Shown here one piece after another: positions 1 to 8,823 of a stretch of 64,000 bases of DNA; positions within the stretch are counted from its first letter, which is position 1, and each line of letters starts with the position of its first letter. The notes under the pieces were generated by a model. It did no database searches. It had not been told where the DNA came from and was given only the letters and a program-made list of their open reading frames with translations. The stretch is from contig NZ_CP054705.1 in assembly GCF_016495725.1 (NCBI RefSeq), positions 4,216,001 to 4,280,000 of the forward strand. The letters run 5' to 3'. The translations under genes were made by a program, and so were the position numbers. The DNA comes from Salicibibacter cibarius. Its GTDB lineage: Bacteria; Bacillota; Bacilli; Bacillales; Marinococcaceae.

Positions 1-1194
1 AACATCCACTTCTACTTGATTTGCATGATCGGCATCTTGATCGTAGTATGCCTCGCGATATAAGAAAGCGATCACATCAGCATCTTGTTCAATATTGCCA
101 GAGTCTCTAAGGTCAGCCATCACGGGGCGTTTATCATGACGGTTTTCAACCTTCCTAGATAATTGAGATAAAACAATGATAGGAACATTTAGATCCGTCG
201 CCAGGCGTTTAAGTTCGCGCGTAATGGCTCCTACCTCTAAATCTTTACGCTCAAATCGTCCGAGCCCCTGGATCATTTGTAAATAATCAATCACGATAAG
301 CAAGTCATCATCCGGGTTTTCTCTTGCCGTTTGGCGGGAAATGGAGCAAATATCACTGATGACAGATGTATTCTCGTACATATTGAGCTTCCAATCCAAT
401 AGCGACGCGATCGATGTCGTTGCCCGATCGTAGTCTTCTTCACTAAAAAATCGAGAAGGAAACTTCCACTTTTGCCCATCGATATGGGTATCCGCCGAAA
501 TCATCCGCTGTATTAATTGCTTAGAGCCCATCTCCAGGCTAAATAAAAGACATCTTCCCTCGTTTTTACAATGGTTAGACCCTAGGTTTAAAGCAAAAGC
601 TGTCTTCCCCATGGAGGGACGAGCAGCAACCACGATCAATTCTTTCCGTTGTAACCCGCCGGTCATTTGATCCAACGATTCATATCCTGTCTTGTAACTG
701 TTTTTATTTTCATTTTGTGTACGACTCATATCGTCCGAAATTTCATATAGCCATTCCTTTAACGTTTTCTCTTGGTTGATGGCTCCCAAACGTTGAAGGT
801 CGGTTAATTTCTGAGATAATCGTTGAAGCGCTGACTCGTTCGGCTGTTCCACATATCGAATCGCAGCTTGACGGCTTTCTCTGAGTCTGTACGCTTCAAC
901 GATTTTACGTTCATGATGGGTAAACGTTGCGATCGTTGCGACTGAACCAGCAAGCTGTGTCAGGTATTGAATCCCACCGGTTTGATGGATGGATTCACCT
1001 AAGGCTGTTATAACAGCAGCTAGTTCAGGTTCTGTTCCTTCCGCTTCGACCGTTCGCATGGCTTTAAAAATCAAGGAATGATTAGCTCTTGCAAAATGAG
1101 AAGGTTGGAGCATCGACACCTGAATCAATGGAGGTTCATAAAGAATCGACCCTAATATCGCTTGTTCGGACTCTATACACTCAATCAATTCCAT
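1..1194 (-). CDS. dnaB: Replicative DNA helicase DnaB, phage-type (C-terminus cut by window edge)
   Basis: Hexameric 5'-3' helicase of the replication fork, here in a phage-like replication module. I translated it from the minus strand, starting at an ATG at 1194; 398 codons run to the window edge without a stop. The N-terminal helical domain (residues about 1-150) begins MELIECIESEQAILGSIL. The RecA-like motor has a Walker A (AARPSMGKTAFAL), a Walker B region (LLIVIDYLQMIQG) and the DnaB motif MADLRDSGNIEQDADV close to the edge. The start overlaps the upstream helicase-loader gene by 14 bp, so the two are probably translationally coupled. It is probably an element-encoded copy rather than the host dnaB, because its neighbours are phage genes. 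The missing end should be short. Confidence 0.93.
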   Translation of the reverse strand, partial: MELIECIESEQAILGSILYEPPLIQVSMLQPSHFARANHSLIFKAMRTVEAEGTEPELAAVITALGESIHQTGGIQYLTQLAGSVATIATFTHHERKIVEAYRLRESRQAAIRYVEQPNESALQRLSQKLTDLQRLGAINQEKTLKEWLYEISDDMSRTQNENKNSYKTGYESLDQMTGGLQRKELIVVAARPSMGKTAFALNLGSNHCKNEGRCLLFSLEMGSKQLIQRMISADTHIDGQKWKFPSRFFSEEDYDRATTSIASLLDWKLNMYENTSVISDICSISRQTARENPDDDLLIVIDYLQMIQGLGRFERKDLEVGAITRELKRLATDLNVPIIVLSQLSRKVENRHDKRPVMADLRDSGNIEQDADVIAFLYREAYYDQDADHANQVEVDV

Positions 1195-1516
1195 CCCTCG
1201 CTCTCTCAGCCAATAATTTTTGGAGATTGATCACGAGTTGACGTTTACGTTCTTGAGACACTTTGGACGCCGCCAACTCCCATTCCCGCCATTTTTCAAT
1301 GTTTTCGTTTGTTTGAACAGGGTACGCGGCAATTTCAGCAATGGTAGGTGGAAATGGGTTTTTGGTTACATGACGCTCCACATTGGCCATCACACCTTCA
1401 TAATCCATTTTTAGAAGAGCGGGCATGATGATTTTGACTTTCTTTTCGCTAAGTTCGAATCGTGGATACACAGCCGAAATCGATTCCAAAATATCTATCG
1501 CTTGATTGTACTCCAT
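1181..1516 (-). CDS. G39P-like replicative helicase loader/inhibitor
   Basis: A 111-residue protein directly upstream of and overlapping dnaB. Size, position and the helical N-terminus (EYNQAIDILESISAVYPRF, then KNPFPPTIAEIA) resemble the family of SPP1 G39P, a phage protein that binds the replicative helicase and holds or delivers it to the origin. The segment with NPFPPT is typical of these proteins. The C-terminus is charged and predicted helical, which in G39P contacts the helicase. It follows the DnaD-like gene by 3 bp. The function rests on family resemblance and gene order; no catalytic motif is expected. Confidence 0.75.
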   Translation of the reverse strand: MEYNQAIDILESISAVYPRFELSEKKVKIIMPALLKMDYEGVMANVERHVTKNPFPPTIAEIAAYPVQTNENIEKWREWELAASKVSQERKRQLVINLQKLLAERARDGID

Positions 1517-1519
1517 GGA

Positions 1520-2260
1520 TTACTCCCCCTTTTCTCGCATGCGTTGAAGCGTTTCTAAGCGTTGGTCTTTTTGTTTTGGGAAAGGAATGGTCTTTGAGGG
1601 TTGGCTTGTTTGTTTTTCGTATGCCTTGATATCATTAATTGTTTTTATGCCTTGTTGAGACCAATCCCTAAGAATGCTTTCGATATAAGCAAAGGATCGA
1701 GCATTTTGTTTGATGCCTCTTTTCATCGCAGCAACCACAATCTCTGCGGAGAAGGAGGAGCACCAATCGCTAATGGATTCGGTAATCATCGGTCGCATCA
1801 CGCCAAAATTTTCTTGATAGATAACATACGGATCTTCGGCGCGTGTCTTTTCCTCATCTTCCACTTCTTCATAACCGTCTCGTTTCTGTTTAGGTATGGT
1901 CAAGGATTCGTCATTGGATTGGTATCCTGATGGGTATTCCGATTGGTATATGGATTGGTACCCTGATGGGTCAACTGAGTTGACTAAAGATTTCATTTGA
2001 TAAGCAGGAGCCTTGTTCTTTTTGCCTTTCTCGTAGACAATCAGATCGTTATCAATAAGGTTTTTACGAGCATTGACCAACCCTTGTTTAGAGAGCCCTG
2101 TCAATTTCTCTACAGTAGAGTTGGGCGCATTGAATCGTTCTTTCCAGCCAGCCATATTGTTTATGGACATTAGTGTGTACCATAATGCAATTGCGCTGGT
2201 ATCAAGATCGTTCAGTAGCAACCAATCCTTAAAAGCTTTTAACTCTTTTACATAATTCAT
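1520..2260 (-). CDS. DnaD-like phage replication initiation protein
   Basis: A 246-residue protein heading the DnaD-G39P-DnaB replication module. Residues 1-90 look like a winged-helix domain (ALWYTLMSINNMAGW, then STVEKLTGLSKQGLVNARKNL), as in phage replisome organisers. Residues about 145-215 form a DnaD-like domain (YQENFGVMRPMITESISDW, then ARSFAYIESILRDW). The linker contains short repeats (PSGYQS, IYQS, EYPSGYQS) and an acidic stretch, suggesting a flexible, repeat-prone spacer. Its likely role is origin recognition and recruitment of DnaB with the G39P-like partner. The initiator role is inferred from architecture and position. Confidence 0.82.
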   Translation of the reverse strand: MNYVKELKAFKDWLLLNDLDTSAIALWYTLMSINNMAGWKERFNAPNSTVEKLTGLSKQGLVNARKNLIDNDLIVYEKGKKNKAPAYQMKSLVNSVDPSGYQSIYQSEYPSGYQSNDESLTIPKQKRDGYEEVEDEEKTRAEDPYVIYQENFGVMRPMITESISDWCSSFSAEIVVAAMKRGIKQNARSFAYIESILRDWSQQGIKTINDIKAYEKQTSQPSKTIPFPKQKDQRLETLQRMREKGE

Positions 2261-2317
2261 AAAATCACCCTAACCGTATAAATCACATGCTTTTAAATTT
2301 ATGGAATATTTCTTCTT

Positions 2318-2515
2318 TTAACGTCTAGATTTAGAAAATAATTCGTCTACTGTCGTATCAAAAATTTCAGCAAGTTGTTTTGCCTCACTTAAAGTAAACT
2401 CTTTTTTACCGTTTTCTTTCAAGTAATAGGTTTGTTTATGAATACCAATAACTTTTGAAATATTATATTGAGATAATCTTCTTTCCTTTCTGGCTACATA
2501 TAAGTTTACATGCAC
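2318..2515 (-). CDS. Small XRE-family HTH regulator
   Basis: A 65-residue single-domain Cro/CI-type helix-turn-helix protein. It reads LYVARKERRLSQYNISKVIG, then IHKQTYYLKENGKKEFTLSEAKQLAEIF and TTVDELFSKS. The first helices, the recognition helix around HKQTYYLKE and the closing LFSKSRR tail are typical of phage Cro-like proteins. It overlaps the upstream XRE gene by 10 bp and is read in the same direction, so the pair is co-transcribed away from the repressor at 2926. It is probably an early regulator of the element. The operator cannot be assigned to it rather than to its neighbour. Confidence 0.8.
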   Translation of the reverse strand: MHVNLYVARKERRLSQYNISKVIGIHKQTYYLKENGKKEFTLSEAKQLAEIFDTTVDELFSKSRR

Positions 2516-2748
2516 GTTTCATCTCTCCCTTCATTTATACAGAATTTCTGTACTTGATCTTCAAAAAAAATGATCTCCTCAAATGGGATCTTACTCGCCA
2601 TAACAAACTTTTGAGCATCATCCATCCTTAATATTTTCCGATATTTTTCATACTGAATGTATGTCTTTTTAGACATATTTAATTCATTTGCCATTTCTAA
2701 TTGTGTCATCTCCCCTATCATTCGGGCTTGTCTCAGTGTGTACTTCAT
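2506..2748 (-). CDS. Small XRE-family HTH regulator (Cro-like)
   Basis: An 80-residue Cro-like protein, first gene of the leftward early operon. The HTH is visible as LRQARMIGEMTQLEMANELN followed by MSKKTYIQYEKYRKILRMDD. The C-terminal 30 residues (PFEEIIFFEDQVQKFCINEG) lie outside the HTH and have no recognised fold. It is divergent from the CI/LexA-type repressor, with the shared operator region between them. This is the arrangement of a lysis-lysogeny switch, and I infer that this gene or the next acts as Cro. Confidence 0.78.
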   Translation of the reverse strand: MKYTLRQARMIGEMTQLEMANELNMSKKTYIQYEKYRKILRMDDAQKFVMASKIPFEEIIFFEDQVQKFCINEGRDETCM

Positions 2749-2823
2749 AAGATCACCCCCTTATTACATAAAACTTTAGTACATCATTTCTGTTATTACA
2801 AGTAAAATTTTCATTTTATCTGT

Positions 2824-2890
2824 ATTTATAATGAAAAACACATCTATTTTATCATTTATAATGTACTTTTCTACATTTATAATGTATAAT
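2824..2890 (+). promoter_or_regulatory. Switch region with three palindromic operators and the repressor promoter
   Basis: Three related sites share the core ATTTATAAT: 2824-2832, CATTTATAATG at 2853-2863 and TACATTTATAATGTA at 2872-2886 (perfect six-base arms around TAT). The last two are centred 21 bp apart, two helical turns, as expected for cooperative dimers. Possible -10 hexamers TATAAT at 2878 and 2885 lie inside or next to the last site. The repressor ATG at 2926 follows an AGGAGGAG ribosome site at 2911. Repressor autoregulation is inferred. Confidence 0.65.
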
Positions 2891-2925
2891 AGCAAAGCAG
2901 ATGATATACTAGGAGGAGAAGATGA

Positions 2926-3621
2926 ATGACCTTATCACGATTAATTAAAAAACTAAGGAAAGAACATCGGTTGACACAAACAGAATTAGCTAAAAGATTA
3001 AACGTAGCGCCTACAACCGTTTCCGCTTGGGAGCAAGGCTATAACAAACCTTTAATGGACAAGCTCGTAACAATGTCCAAGATGTTTGATGTCCCTATTC
3101 AAGATTTTTTCAAGGAAGAGAAAAAGGAAGAAAATGGTGTCAATCATTCTATACAAGGAGGCTCTTATGTTGCTGAACCTTCGATGAAATATCCAGTTCA
3201 AACCCGTGAATTGCCATTATATGGAGACATAGCTGCTGGGGCTTTGGCTATTGTAGAAGGAATTGCTGCAGAACGGCTAGAATATATAGATGTTTCTACA
3301 CAATTGTTAGGGAAACATTCAAATGCTGACGATTTATTTGTGATGAAAGTGAATGGGGAAAGCATGAATAAAGTTATACCCGATGATTCCTATGTCATTT
3401 GCAAACCTATGAATTTGGAAAATATACAAGGCAATGATATTTTAATTTTTAGCCACGATAACGCCTATAGTATGAAGCGATATTATGAACAAGATGATGT
3501 GGTTATTTTTAGCCCAGAAAGCACTACGAATAAATATGAAGAAATTGAAATACCAAAAGATACTAGTAACACCTTACGTGTATATGCTAAAGTCATTGGA
3601 TACTCTGTGATTTTGGATTAG
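2926..3621 (+). CDS. CI/LexA-type repressor (XRE HTH plus S24 self-cleaving peptidase)
   Basis: A 231-residue prophage repressor. Residues 1-65 are an XRE DNA-binding domain (LRKEHRLTQTELAKRLNVAP, TTVSAWEQGYNKP). The C-terminal S24 domain carries the Ala-Gly cleavage site (YGDIAAGALAI, about residue 103), the nucleophile Ser in VNGESMNKVIPDDSYVI (about 144) and the catalytic Lys in YSMKRYY (about 185). All parts needed for RecA-stimulated autocleavage are present, so the element should be inducible by DNA damage. The integrase follows 11 bp downstream. It is rightward and divergent from the Cro-like pair across the operator region. Confidence 0.93.
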   Translation: MTLSRLIKKLRKEHRLTQTELAKRLNVAPTTVSAWEQGYNKPLMDKLVTMSKMFDVPIQDFFKEEKKEENGVNHSIQGGSYVAEPSMKYPVQTRELPLYGDIAAGALAIVEGIAAERLEYIDVSTQLLGKHSNADDLFVMKVNGESMNKVIPDDSYVICKPMNLENIQGNDILIFSHDNAYSMKRYYEQDDVVIFSPESTTNKYEEIEIPKDTSNTLRVYAKVIGYSVILD

Positions 3622-3632
3622 GAGGGAAAGAT

Positions 3633-4694
3633 ATGCCAGTATATAAGGATAAAGGCAAAAACACGTACTATGTAAGAGTCAGGGTAGAACAAAACGACGG
3701 GACAAAAAAACACGTAAATAAGCGAGGGTTTAAGACAAAGCGAGCAGCTAAAGAAATGGAAGCAAAGTTACTGACAGGGGAAGAAGAAACGAACTCGATC
3801 ACGTTTAGACAACTTGCCGAGCAATATTTAAATTGGTATGAAAAAAGAAGGAAGTTATCGTCATTCAATAAGAAGAAAAACATCATCCGAAACCATCTGA
3901 TTCCGGAATTTAAGGACAGGCTTGCTGTTGATATAGTGGCGAATAATGTTATGGAGTATCAAGACAAGATTATCGGTAGTTATTCAAACGATTATTTAAA
4001 AACAATACATGTCACTTTGTCGGCAATCTTTACATTCGGCATCAGGTACAAAGGATTGAAGACAAATCCAGCAAGCGTTGCCGGAAACTTTGAATTAGAA
4101 GATAACAAACGGCTAAATTATTGGACATTTGAGGAGTTTAAAAAATTCATTGAGGTTGTAGACGACCTTACTTTTAGGGCATTTTTCTACACAAAATATT
4201 ACAGTGGTGCACGTAAAGGGGAGCTGTTAGCATTAACTTGGAAAGATATTGATTTTAAAGATAATAAAATCTCAATCACTGAAACGGAATATGATCGGGA
4301 GGTGACAAAACCGAAAAGCAAATCATCTGAACGTAATTTAGTAATGCCCGATTTTGTTATGGAGGCATTAAAAGAACTTAAAAAAGATGCTGGAAAAACA
4401 GCACCTGTAAAATCGGATTATGTAGTGTTCGGGAAATTCTATACGAGTATAGCGACAACCACCCTTGACCGTCATTATGAGAAGTATATTAAAGCATCTG
4501 GAGTTAAAAGAATAGTGCTCCACGAGTTCAGGCATTCCCACGCATCATACCTTATAGATAAAAACGTCAACCCGATTGTTATCGCCCACCGGCTCGGTCA
4601 CGCTGATGTGGCAACAACCTTGAACACGTACAGCCACATGTATCCATCTAAGCAAAAAGAAGCCGTAGAATTAATGGAAAATGACTTTTCGTGA
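3633..4694 (+). CDS. int: Tyrosine site-specific integrase
   Basis: A 353-residue phage/ICE integrase. The N-terminus (KGKNTYYVRVRVEQNDGTKK, then KRGFKTKRAAKEMEAKL) is an AP2-like arm-binding domain. A SAM-like core-binding domain follows (residues about 55-145). The catalytic domain has Arg in SGARKGELLAL, the beta-hairpin Lys region, HEFRHSHASYL (His-x-x-Arg), the third-box His in HRLGHADVATT and the nucleophile Tyr in NTYSHMYP. All catalytic residues are present. It has a good RBS (GGAGG) and is transcribed with the repressor. Its stop lies 67 bp from the 3' CCA of ssrA, and it points at that site, which fits integration into the tmRNA 3' end. Confidence 0.95.
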   Translation: MPVYKDKGKNTYYVRVRVEQNDGTKKHVNKRGFKTKRAAKEMEAKLLTGEEETNSITFRQLAEQYLNWYEKRRKLSSFNKKKNIIRNHLIPEFKDRLAVDIVANNVMEYQDKIIGSYSNDYLKTIHVTLSAIFTFGIRYKGLKTNPASVAGNFELEDNKRLNYWTFEEFKKFIEVVDDLTFRAFFYTKYYSGARKGELLALTWKDIDFKDNKISITETEYDREVTKPKSKSSERNLVMPDFVMEALKELKKDAGKTAPVKSDYVVFGKFYTSIATTTLDRHYEKYIKASGVKRIVLHEFRHSHASYLIDKNVNPIVIAHRLGHADVATTLNTYSHMYPSKQKEAVELMENDFS

Positions 4695-4761
4695 GAACGT
4701 TTTTGTTTAAAATGTTCCCAAATTGTTCCCACAGCCTCTGTAACCCCTGTCATATAAGTAT

Positions 4762-4785
4762 TGGTGGAGACGGCGGGAGTTGAAC
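4762..4785. mobile_element. Probable attachment-site core at the 3' end of ssrA
   Basis: The last bases of tmRNA (T-arm 3' half, acceptor stem and CCA) lie directly beside the integrase gene. Integrases of this class commonly use the 3' end of ssrA as attB and restore it on integration. The exact core needs the other end of the element, which lies left of the window. Confidence 0.6.
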
Positions 4786-5135
4786 CCGCGTCCAGAAATA
4801 TTGCCGCTTAAACGTCTACGAGCGTAGTCGCCGTATTATCATTCGCTGTCATTTCAGCCCGGCGACGGGCTTACATGCAGCTAGCCTGATTAGTCTCTTC
4901 TGCCGGCCTCAGACGGTGGCCGGTCAGCGTAGCCCGCTATGAGTGAGACCCTTCAGACTTCCACACGGGCGATGGAAGGAAGGATCCGCAACTGTTACGC
5001 AGCTACTGGTGCAGCTGGTGTTGCGAAAGTTTCTTTAGCTTTGCCAGTTATTATTGGCGTGGGCCTTTCTCGAGCATGCCCAGCTCGGCTCGCAGTTTAA
5101 GCTCAATCTATCCCTGTCGAATCCGTATCGTCCCC
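4762..5135 (-). ncRNA. ssrA: tmRNA (transfer-messenger RNA)
   Basis: The 5' end GGGGACG at 5135 pairs with the 3' CGUCUCC before ACCA at 4762, forming the tRNA-like acceptor stem. The T-arm sequence GGGTTCAACTCCCGCC and a GATACGGATTCGACAGGG 5' segment are diagnostic. Length is 374 nt. The tag frame starts at GGC (5045) after AATAATAACT and ends with TAA at 4995. It encodes GKAKETFATPAAPVAA, to which the charged alanine is added first. The tag is proline-containing and ends in PVAA rather than the common ALAA. A small inverted repeat (CAGAGG...CCTCTG, 5146-5162) lies just before the mature 5' end, in the part RNase P would remove. The RNA rescues stalled ribosomes with SmpB and marks products for proteolysis. 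Confidence 0.96.
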
Positions 5136-5222
5136 GGATCAAAAGCAGAGGTTTTCCCTCTGGACATAATATAATAACACGTTACCCAAGAGATGTAAAG
5201 GGGTATTTATTTTGTTTCACAG

Positions 5223-5259
5223 AAGGCGCGAGCGACACCATTACAAGCGCTCACGCCTT
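5223..5259 (-). terminator. Inverted repeat after rnr, possible terminator
   Basis: Twelve-base arms (5223-5234 and 5248-5259, one mismatch) lie about 30 bp past the rnr stop. There is no clear T-run after it, so it may be a 3'-protecting hairpin rather than a strong terminator. Confidence 0.5.
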
Positions 5260-5288
5260 ATCACATGTTCAACAGAAAGAGCTACCTA

Positions 5289-7580
5289 TTAAGATTGCTT
5301 GCCTTTGCTTTTCTTTTTCTTCCCTTTTTTTCCACCGCCTTTGCCTTTCGCTTTATTTTTCGGAGGTTTATGATCCTCAGGTCGGTTGCGCTCCCCTTGT
5401 ATGACCTTCGGTCCTTCCCGGGATTTTCGTTTTTTGCGTTCCGGCATGCCGACGATTTCAAAATCAATCGAGGGTTCGTCCATGTTAACATCGAGGACGC
5501 GTACATCGACACGGTCACCGATGCGAAACATGTTTGCAGTTCTCTCTCCGATTAGGGCGTATTGGCGTTCGTCGTAATGATAATAATCATCGGTCAAATT
5601 ACTGACATGGACAAGGCCTTCAATTGTGTTTTCCAAACGGATGAACAAGCCAAAATTTGCTGCACCACTCACAAAGGCCGGAAACTCTTCGCCGATCTTG
5701 TCTTTCATGAACTCTGTTTTTTTTAAATCATCCACATCCCGTTCGGCATCAACGGATCGGCGTTCCATGGCCGATGAATGTTTGGCAATGTCCGGAAGCC
5801 TTCCTTGCCAGTGATCCACAGTCTTTTTGCCGGTTTGATTTTTCACTAGGTACGTACGGATTAGACGATGGACAATCAAATCCGGATAACGGCGAATCGG
5901 CGAAGTGAAGTGAGTGTAGAAATCAGCTGCCAATCCAAAGTGCCCGATATTCGCCGGGTCGTACTTGGCTTGTTGCATGGAACGCAGCATGACCGTGTTG
6001 ATCACCGTTTCTTCCGCTTCTCCTTTCACCGCTTGCAACACTTCTTGCAGCGCCCCGGGATGAATGGAATCCCCGCGTCCTTTCATCACATAGCCGAAGC
6101 TCGTAATAAATTCGAGGAAACTTTGCAATTTTTCTTCGTCCGGGTCTTCGTGTATACGGTAAATAAACGGAAGCTTCAACCAATGAAAATGCTCGGCAAT
6201 GGTTTCGTTTGCCGCCAGCATGAACTCTTCAATTAACCGTTCGGCCACGGAACGTTCGATGATACGGACATCGACAGGATGGCCATCCTCATCCATCTCG
6301 ACGTTCGCTTCTTTAAAATCAAAATCGATCGCTCCTCGTTCAAAACGCTTGTTTCTTAATATGCCGGCCAATTTTTCCATGTCCTCAAAAAGCGGCACAA
6401 GCGCACGGTATCGTTCTCTCGTCTCTTCATTTTGATCAACGAGAATTTCTTTCACTTCCGTATACGTCATGCGTGCAGAAGTGCGGATGACACTTTCAAA
6501 AATATCATGATCGACGACATCCCCTTCGGGGCTAATCTCCATTTCACAAGAGAGGGTGAGACGATCCACTTTCGGGTTCAACGAACAGATGCCGTTGGAC
6601 AACCGATGCGGGATCATCGGGATAACACGATCAACGAGATAAGAACTCGTCCCACGGTTCTCGGCTTCCACATCAATAGCGGAGCCTTCTTTCACATAGT
6701 AACTGACATCGGCAATGTGAACGCCGAGACGATAATTGCCGTTGTCCAGGCGCTTTACTGTTACGGCATCATCAAGGTCTTTAGCATCGGCACCATCGAT
6801 GGTGACAATCGTTTCCTCTCGTAAATCATGACGTCGCTCGATTTCCGCCGTTTGAATCTCATCAGGCGCAGCAGCCGCTTCTGCCTGCACGTCTTCCGGG
6901 AATGCCCCCGGGAGTTCATGCTTATGAATGATTGACAAAATATCGGTACCGGGATCGTTTTTATGCCCGAGAATGGTAGCGACTACCCCTTCGGCCCCCA
7001 TGCGGCCTTCCGGATATTTCGTTAGTTCAACGACCACTTTATGCCCATCGGCGGCACCATGCTCCTGGCCTTTCGGAATAAAAACATCTTCATACAAACG
7101 TTTATCATCGGGGGTAACAAACCCATAACGCTCATAGTCGAGAAACGTCCCCACAACTCGGGTCGTTCCCCGTTCCAGAATGCGAACGACCGCGCCTTCG
7201 GACCGATCGCCGGATTGTCCTCCCGATCGGGATTGAATGCGCACAAAAACAGTATCTCTGTTCATGGCACCAGCAAGATCGCCGGGGGCAACATACACAT
7301 CATCTTGCCCGGAATCTTCAGGCAAAATAAAAGCGAAACCTTTGCGATGGGCTTGTACAGTCCCTTTAAGCAAGTTCATTTTTTCGGGAATGCCGTAGCG
7401 ATTGTTGCGCGTACGGACTAACTGGCCGGTGTCTTCCAAATGGTTCAACGTTTTCATTAAGTCCTTCCGGTTATTTGCTGAATCCATTTCCAAAGCTTCT
7501 TGTAATTCATGTACGCTAACCGGTTTTTTTGCTTCGTCGCGAATATGGGCAAGCACCGGTTCTATTGTTTCTTCAACCAT
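5289..7580 (-). CDS. rnr: Ribonuclease R
   Basis: Processive 3'-5' exoribonuclease that degrades structured RNA and works with tmRNA on non-stop messages. Domains in order: winged helix (residues 1-70), two cold-shock OB folds (about 70-220), RNB catalytic domain with [14 protein letters not shown] (acidic metal ligands near 265-274), an S1 domain ([20 protein letters not shown], about 640-715) and a Lys-rich tail. The tail is typical of RNase R. I place the start at ATG 7580, eight bases after GGAG; an in-frame GTG three codons earlier overlaps the Shine-Dalgarno. The 763-residue product is of usual size. est lies 13 bp upstream, so est-rnr is an operon. Confidence 0.97.
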   Translation of the reverse strand: MVEETIEPVLAHIRDEAKKPVSVHELQEALEMDSANNRKDLMKTLNHLEDTGQLVRTRNNRYGIPEKMNLLKGTVQAHRKGFAFILPEDSGQDDVYVAPGDLAGAMNRDTVFVRIQSRSGGQSGDRSEGAVVRILERGTTRVVGTFLDYERYGFVTPDDKRLYEDVFIPKGQEHGAADGHKVVVELTKYPEGRMGAEGVVATILGHKNDPGTDILSIIHKHELPGAFPEDVQAEAAAAPDEIQTAEIERRHDLREETIVTIDGADAKDLDDAVTVKRLDNGNYRLGVHIADVSYYVKEGSAIDVEAENRGTSSYLVDRVIPMIPHRLSNGICSLNPKVDRLTLSCEMEISPEGDVVDHDIFESVIRTSARMTYTEVKEILVDQNEETRERYRALVPLFEDMEKLAGILRNKRFERGAIDFDFKEANVEMDEDGHPVDVRIIERSVAERLIEEFMLAANETIAEHFHWLKLPFIYRIHEDPDEEKLQSFLEFITSFGYVMKGRGDSIHPGALQEVLQAVKGEAEETVINTVMLRSMQQAKYDPANIGHFGLAADFYTHFTSPIRRYPDLIVHRLIRTYLVKNQTGKKTVDHWQGRLPDIAKHSSAMERRSVDAERDVDDLKKTEFMKDKIGEEFPAFVSGAANFGLFIRLENTIEGLVHVSNLTDDYYHYDERQYALIGERTANMFRIGDRVDVRVLDVNMDEPSIDFEIVGMPERKKRKSREGPKVIQGERNRPEDHKPPKNKAKGKGGGKKGKKKKSKGKQS

Positions 7581-7593
7581 CGTTTTCACTCCT

Positions 7594-8343
7594 CTACTCC
7601 CAATCTAATTGTTCCAAAAATGAGAGAATCTGTTCATATACTTTTTCTTTTTCGTTCCATAGCGTAATCACATGCGGCGCACCCTTATAGCCTTGTACAT
7701 GTTTTTGGCGGGAGGACACTTCGTCGTAGATCACATGTGCACTATCCGGATCGACCATCTCATCCTTGCCGGCTTGAATGATTTCAATCGGAACCTTTAT
7801 TTCATGGAGCTGTTCCCGAATCGTGCTGATCAATTCGGGGATAGCAGACAACACCGGGTCGGTGTCATTTTTGAAATCAGCCATTTCATTTTCAATGGTC
7901 TGTTCATCTTTTTTCTCATATCGTTTGTATTCTTTGGCATACTGTAAAAGCCCGTTATATAGGCGGTGATCCTGTTCTTTCGTGATGGCGGGCGCGCACA
8001 TCGGAATAATGCCATTCACCTTGAACGTGTATCCGGCTTTTAACGTAAACAAACCACCGAGAGAAAGACCGCAAACGGCAATATGCTCAAACCCCTGTGC
8101 CCGTAGGTATTCGTATCCTTCTTTCACGGCTTTCCACCAGTCTTCGGGACCCGTTTCCAATAACTGTTCGGGCGGAACGCCATGTCCGGGGAACATGGGC
8201 GCGTGTGTTGTGTACCCGTTTTTTTGCAGGAAGCGACCGAGCATGCGCACATCCGCCGTTGATCCGGTGAAGCCATGCAAAAGCAAAACAGCGCGCCCGT
8301 TATCGCCATTAAACGTAAACGGTTTCGGGGGTACGATTTTCAA
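7594..8343 (-). CDS. est: Carboxylesterase, Est30 type
   Basis: An alpha/beta hydrolase of 249 residues that hydrolyses short-chain carboxyl esters; the natural substrate is unknown. An oxyanion motif is in [14 protein letters not shown], the nucleophile Ser in GLSLGG (about residue 95), and the acid and His lie in the last third ([11 protein letters not shown] and GAPHVITL). The family is the thermostable carboxylesterase of Geobacillus, yvaK in Bacillus subtilis. The start is a TTG at 8343 with an upstream GGAGGAGG. It sits between secG and rnr as in B. subtilis, downstream of the secG terminator. Confidence 0.92.
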   Translation of the reverse strand: MKIVPPKPFTFNGDNGRAVLLLHGFTGSTADVRMLGRFLQKNGYTTHAPMFPGHGVPPEQLLETGPEDWWKAVKEGYEYLRAQGFEHIAVCGLSLGGLFTLKAGYTFKVNGIIPMCAPAITKEQDHRLYNGLLQYAKEYKRYEKKDEQTIENEMADFKNDTDPVLSAIPELISTIREQLHEIKVPIEIIQAGKDEMVDPDSAHVIYDEVSSRQKHVQGYKGAPHVITLWNEKEKVYEQILSFLEQLDWE

Positions 8344-8410
8344 TGATTCTTTTCCTCCTCCATTACGTATGCCTAATTATGTTTCCCGTCTTTCGCTTCT
8401 GATAATCCTA

Positions 8411-8440
8411 AAAAAACAACGGGAGCGTCCCCCGTTGTTT
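8411..8440 (-). terminator. Terminator of secG
   Basis: Perfect ten-base arms AAACAACGGG and CCCGTTGTTT around a seven-base loop, followed on the minus strand by a T-run. It begins at the secG stop codon and separates secG from est-rnr. Confidence 0.88.
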
Positions 8441-8673
8441 TATTGCAGAAAATATGCCAGTAAAATAGTGCCAATGAAAAATAGCACGGCGAGCACAACC
8501 GTTGCTTTCGCCAGAAAGGATTCAACCCCTCGTGCTTTTTGTTTCCCCATTAATTGTTCCGCTCCGCCGGAAATGGATCCGGATAAACCGGCACTTCTTC
8601 CCGGTTGCATGAGGACAAGCGAAATCAGAGTGATACTTACAATAATTAATATGATCGTAATGATGGATGCCAA
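8440..8673 (-). CDS. secG: Preprotein translocase subunit SecG
   Basis: A 77-residue membrane subunit of the SecYEG channel. Two transmembrane helices flank the conserved loop (LVLMQPGRSAGLSGSISGGA, then EQLMGKQKARG). The second helix is VVLAVLFFIGTILLAYF. I choose the TTG at 8673 as start because AGGAGGTGA lies five bases before it. The longer frame to 8754 has no ribosome site and adds a non-conserved leader. It is monocistronic, with its own terminator overlapping the stop. Confidence 0.95.
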   Translation of the reverse strand: MASIITIILIIVSITLISLVLMQPGRSAGLSGSISGGAEQLMGKQKARGVESFLAKATVVLAVLFFIGTILLAYFLQ

Positions 8674-8823
8674 GTGCGTCACCTCCTGATCAATCCGCAC
8701 ATCTAAACCTATACCAACTTTATCATACGGAATAAAAGCAGACAATAGCGACATGCGAGGGGAGGTGTTCGGGTAGTCTACGCCATTTTTGCCTCCACAA
8801 CCTCCGATTATGCTTCGGATGTC

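Noticed and set aside
7982-8689. 235-codon rightward open frame
   Set aside because: Antisense across est and secG; shadow of real genes.
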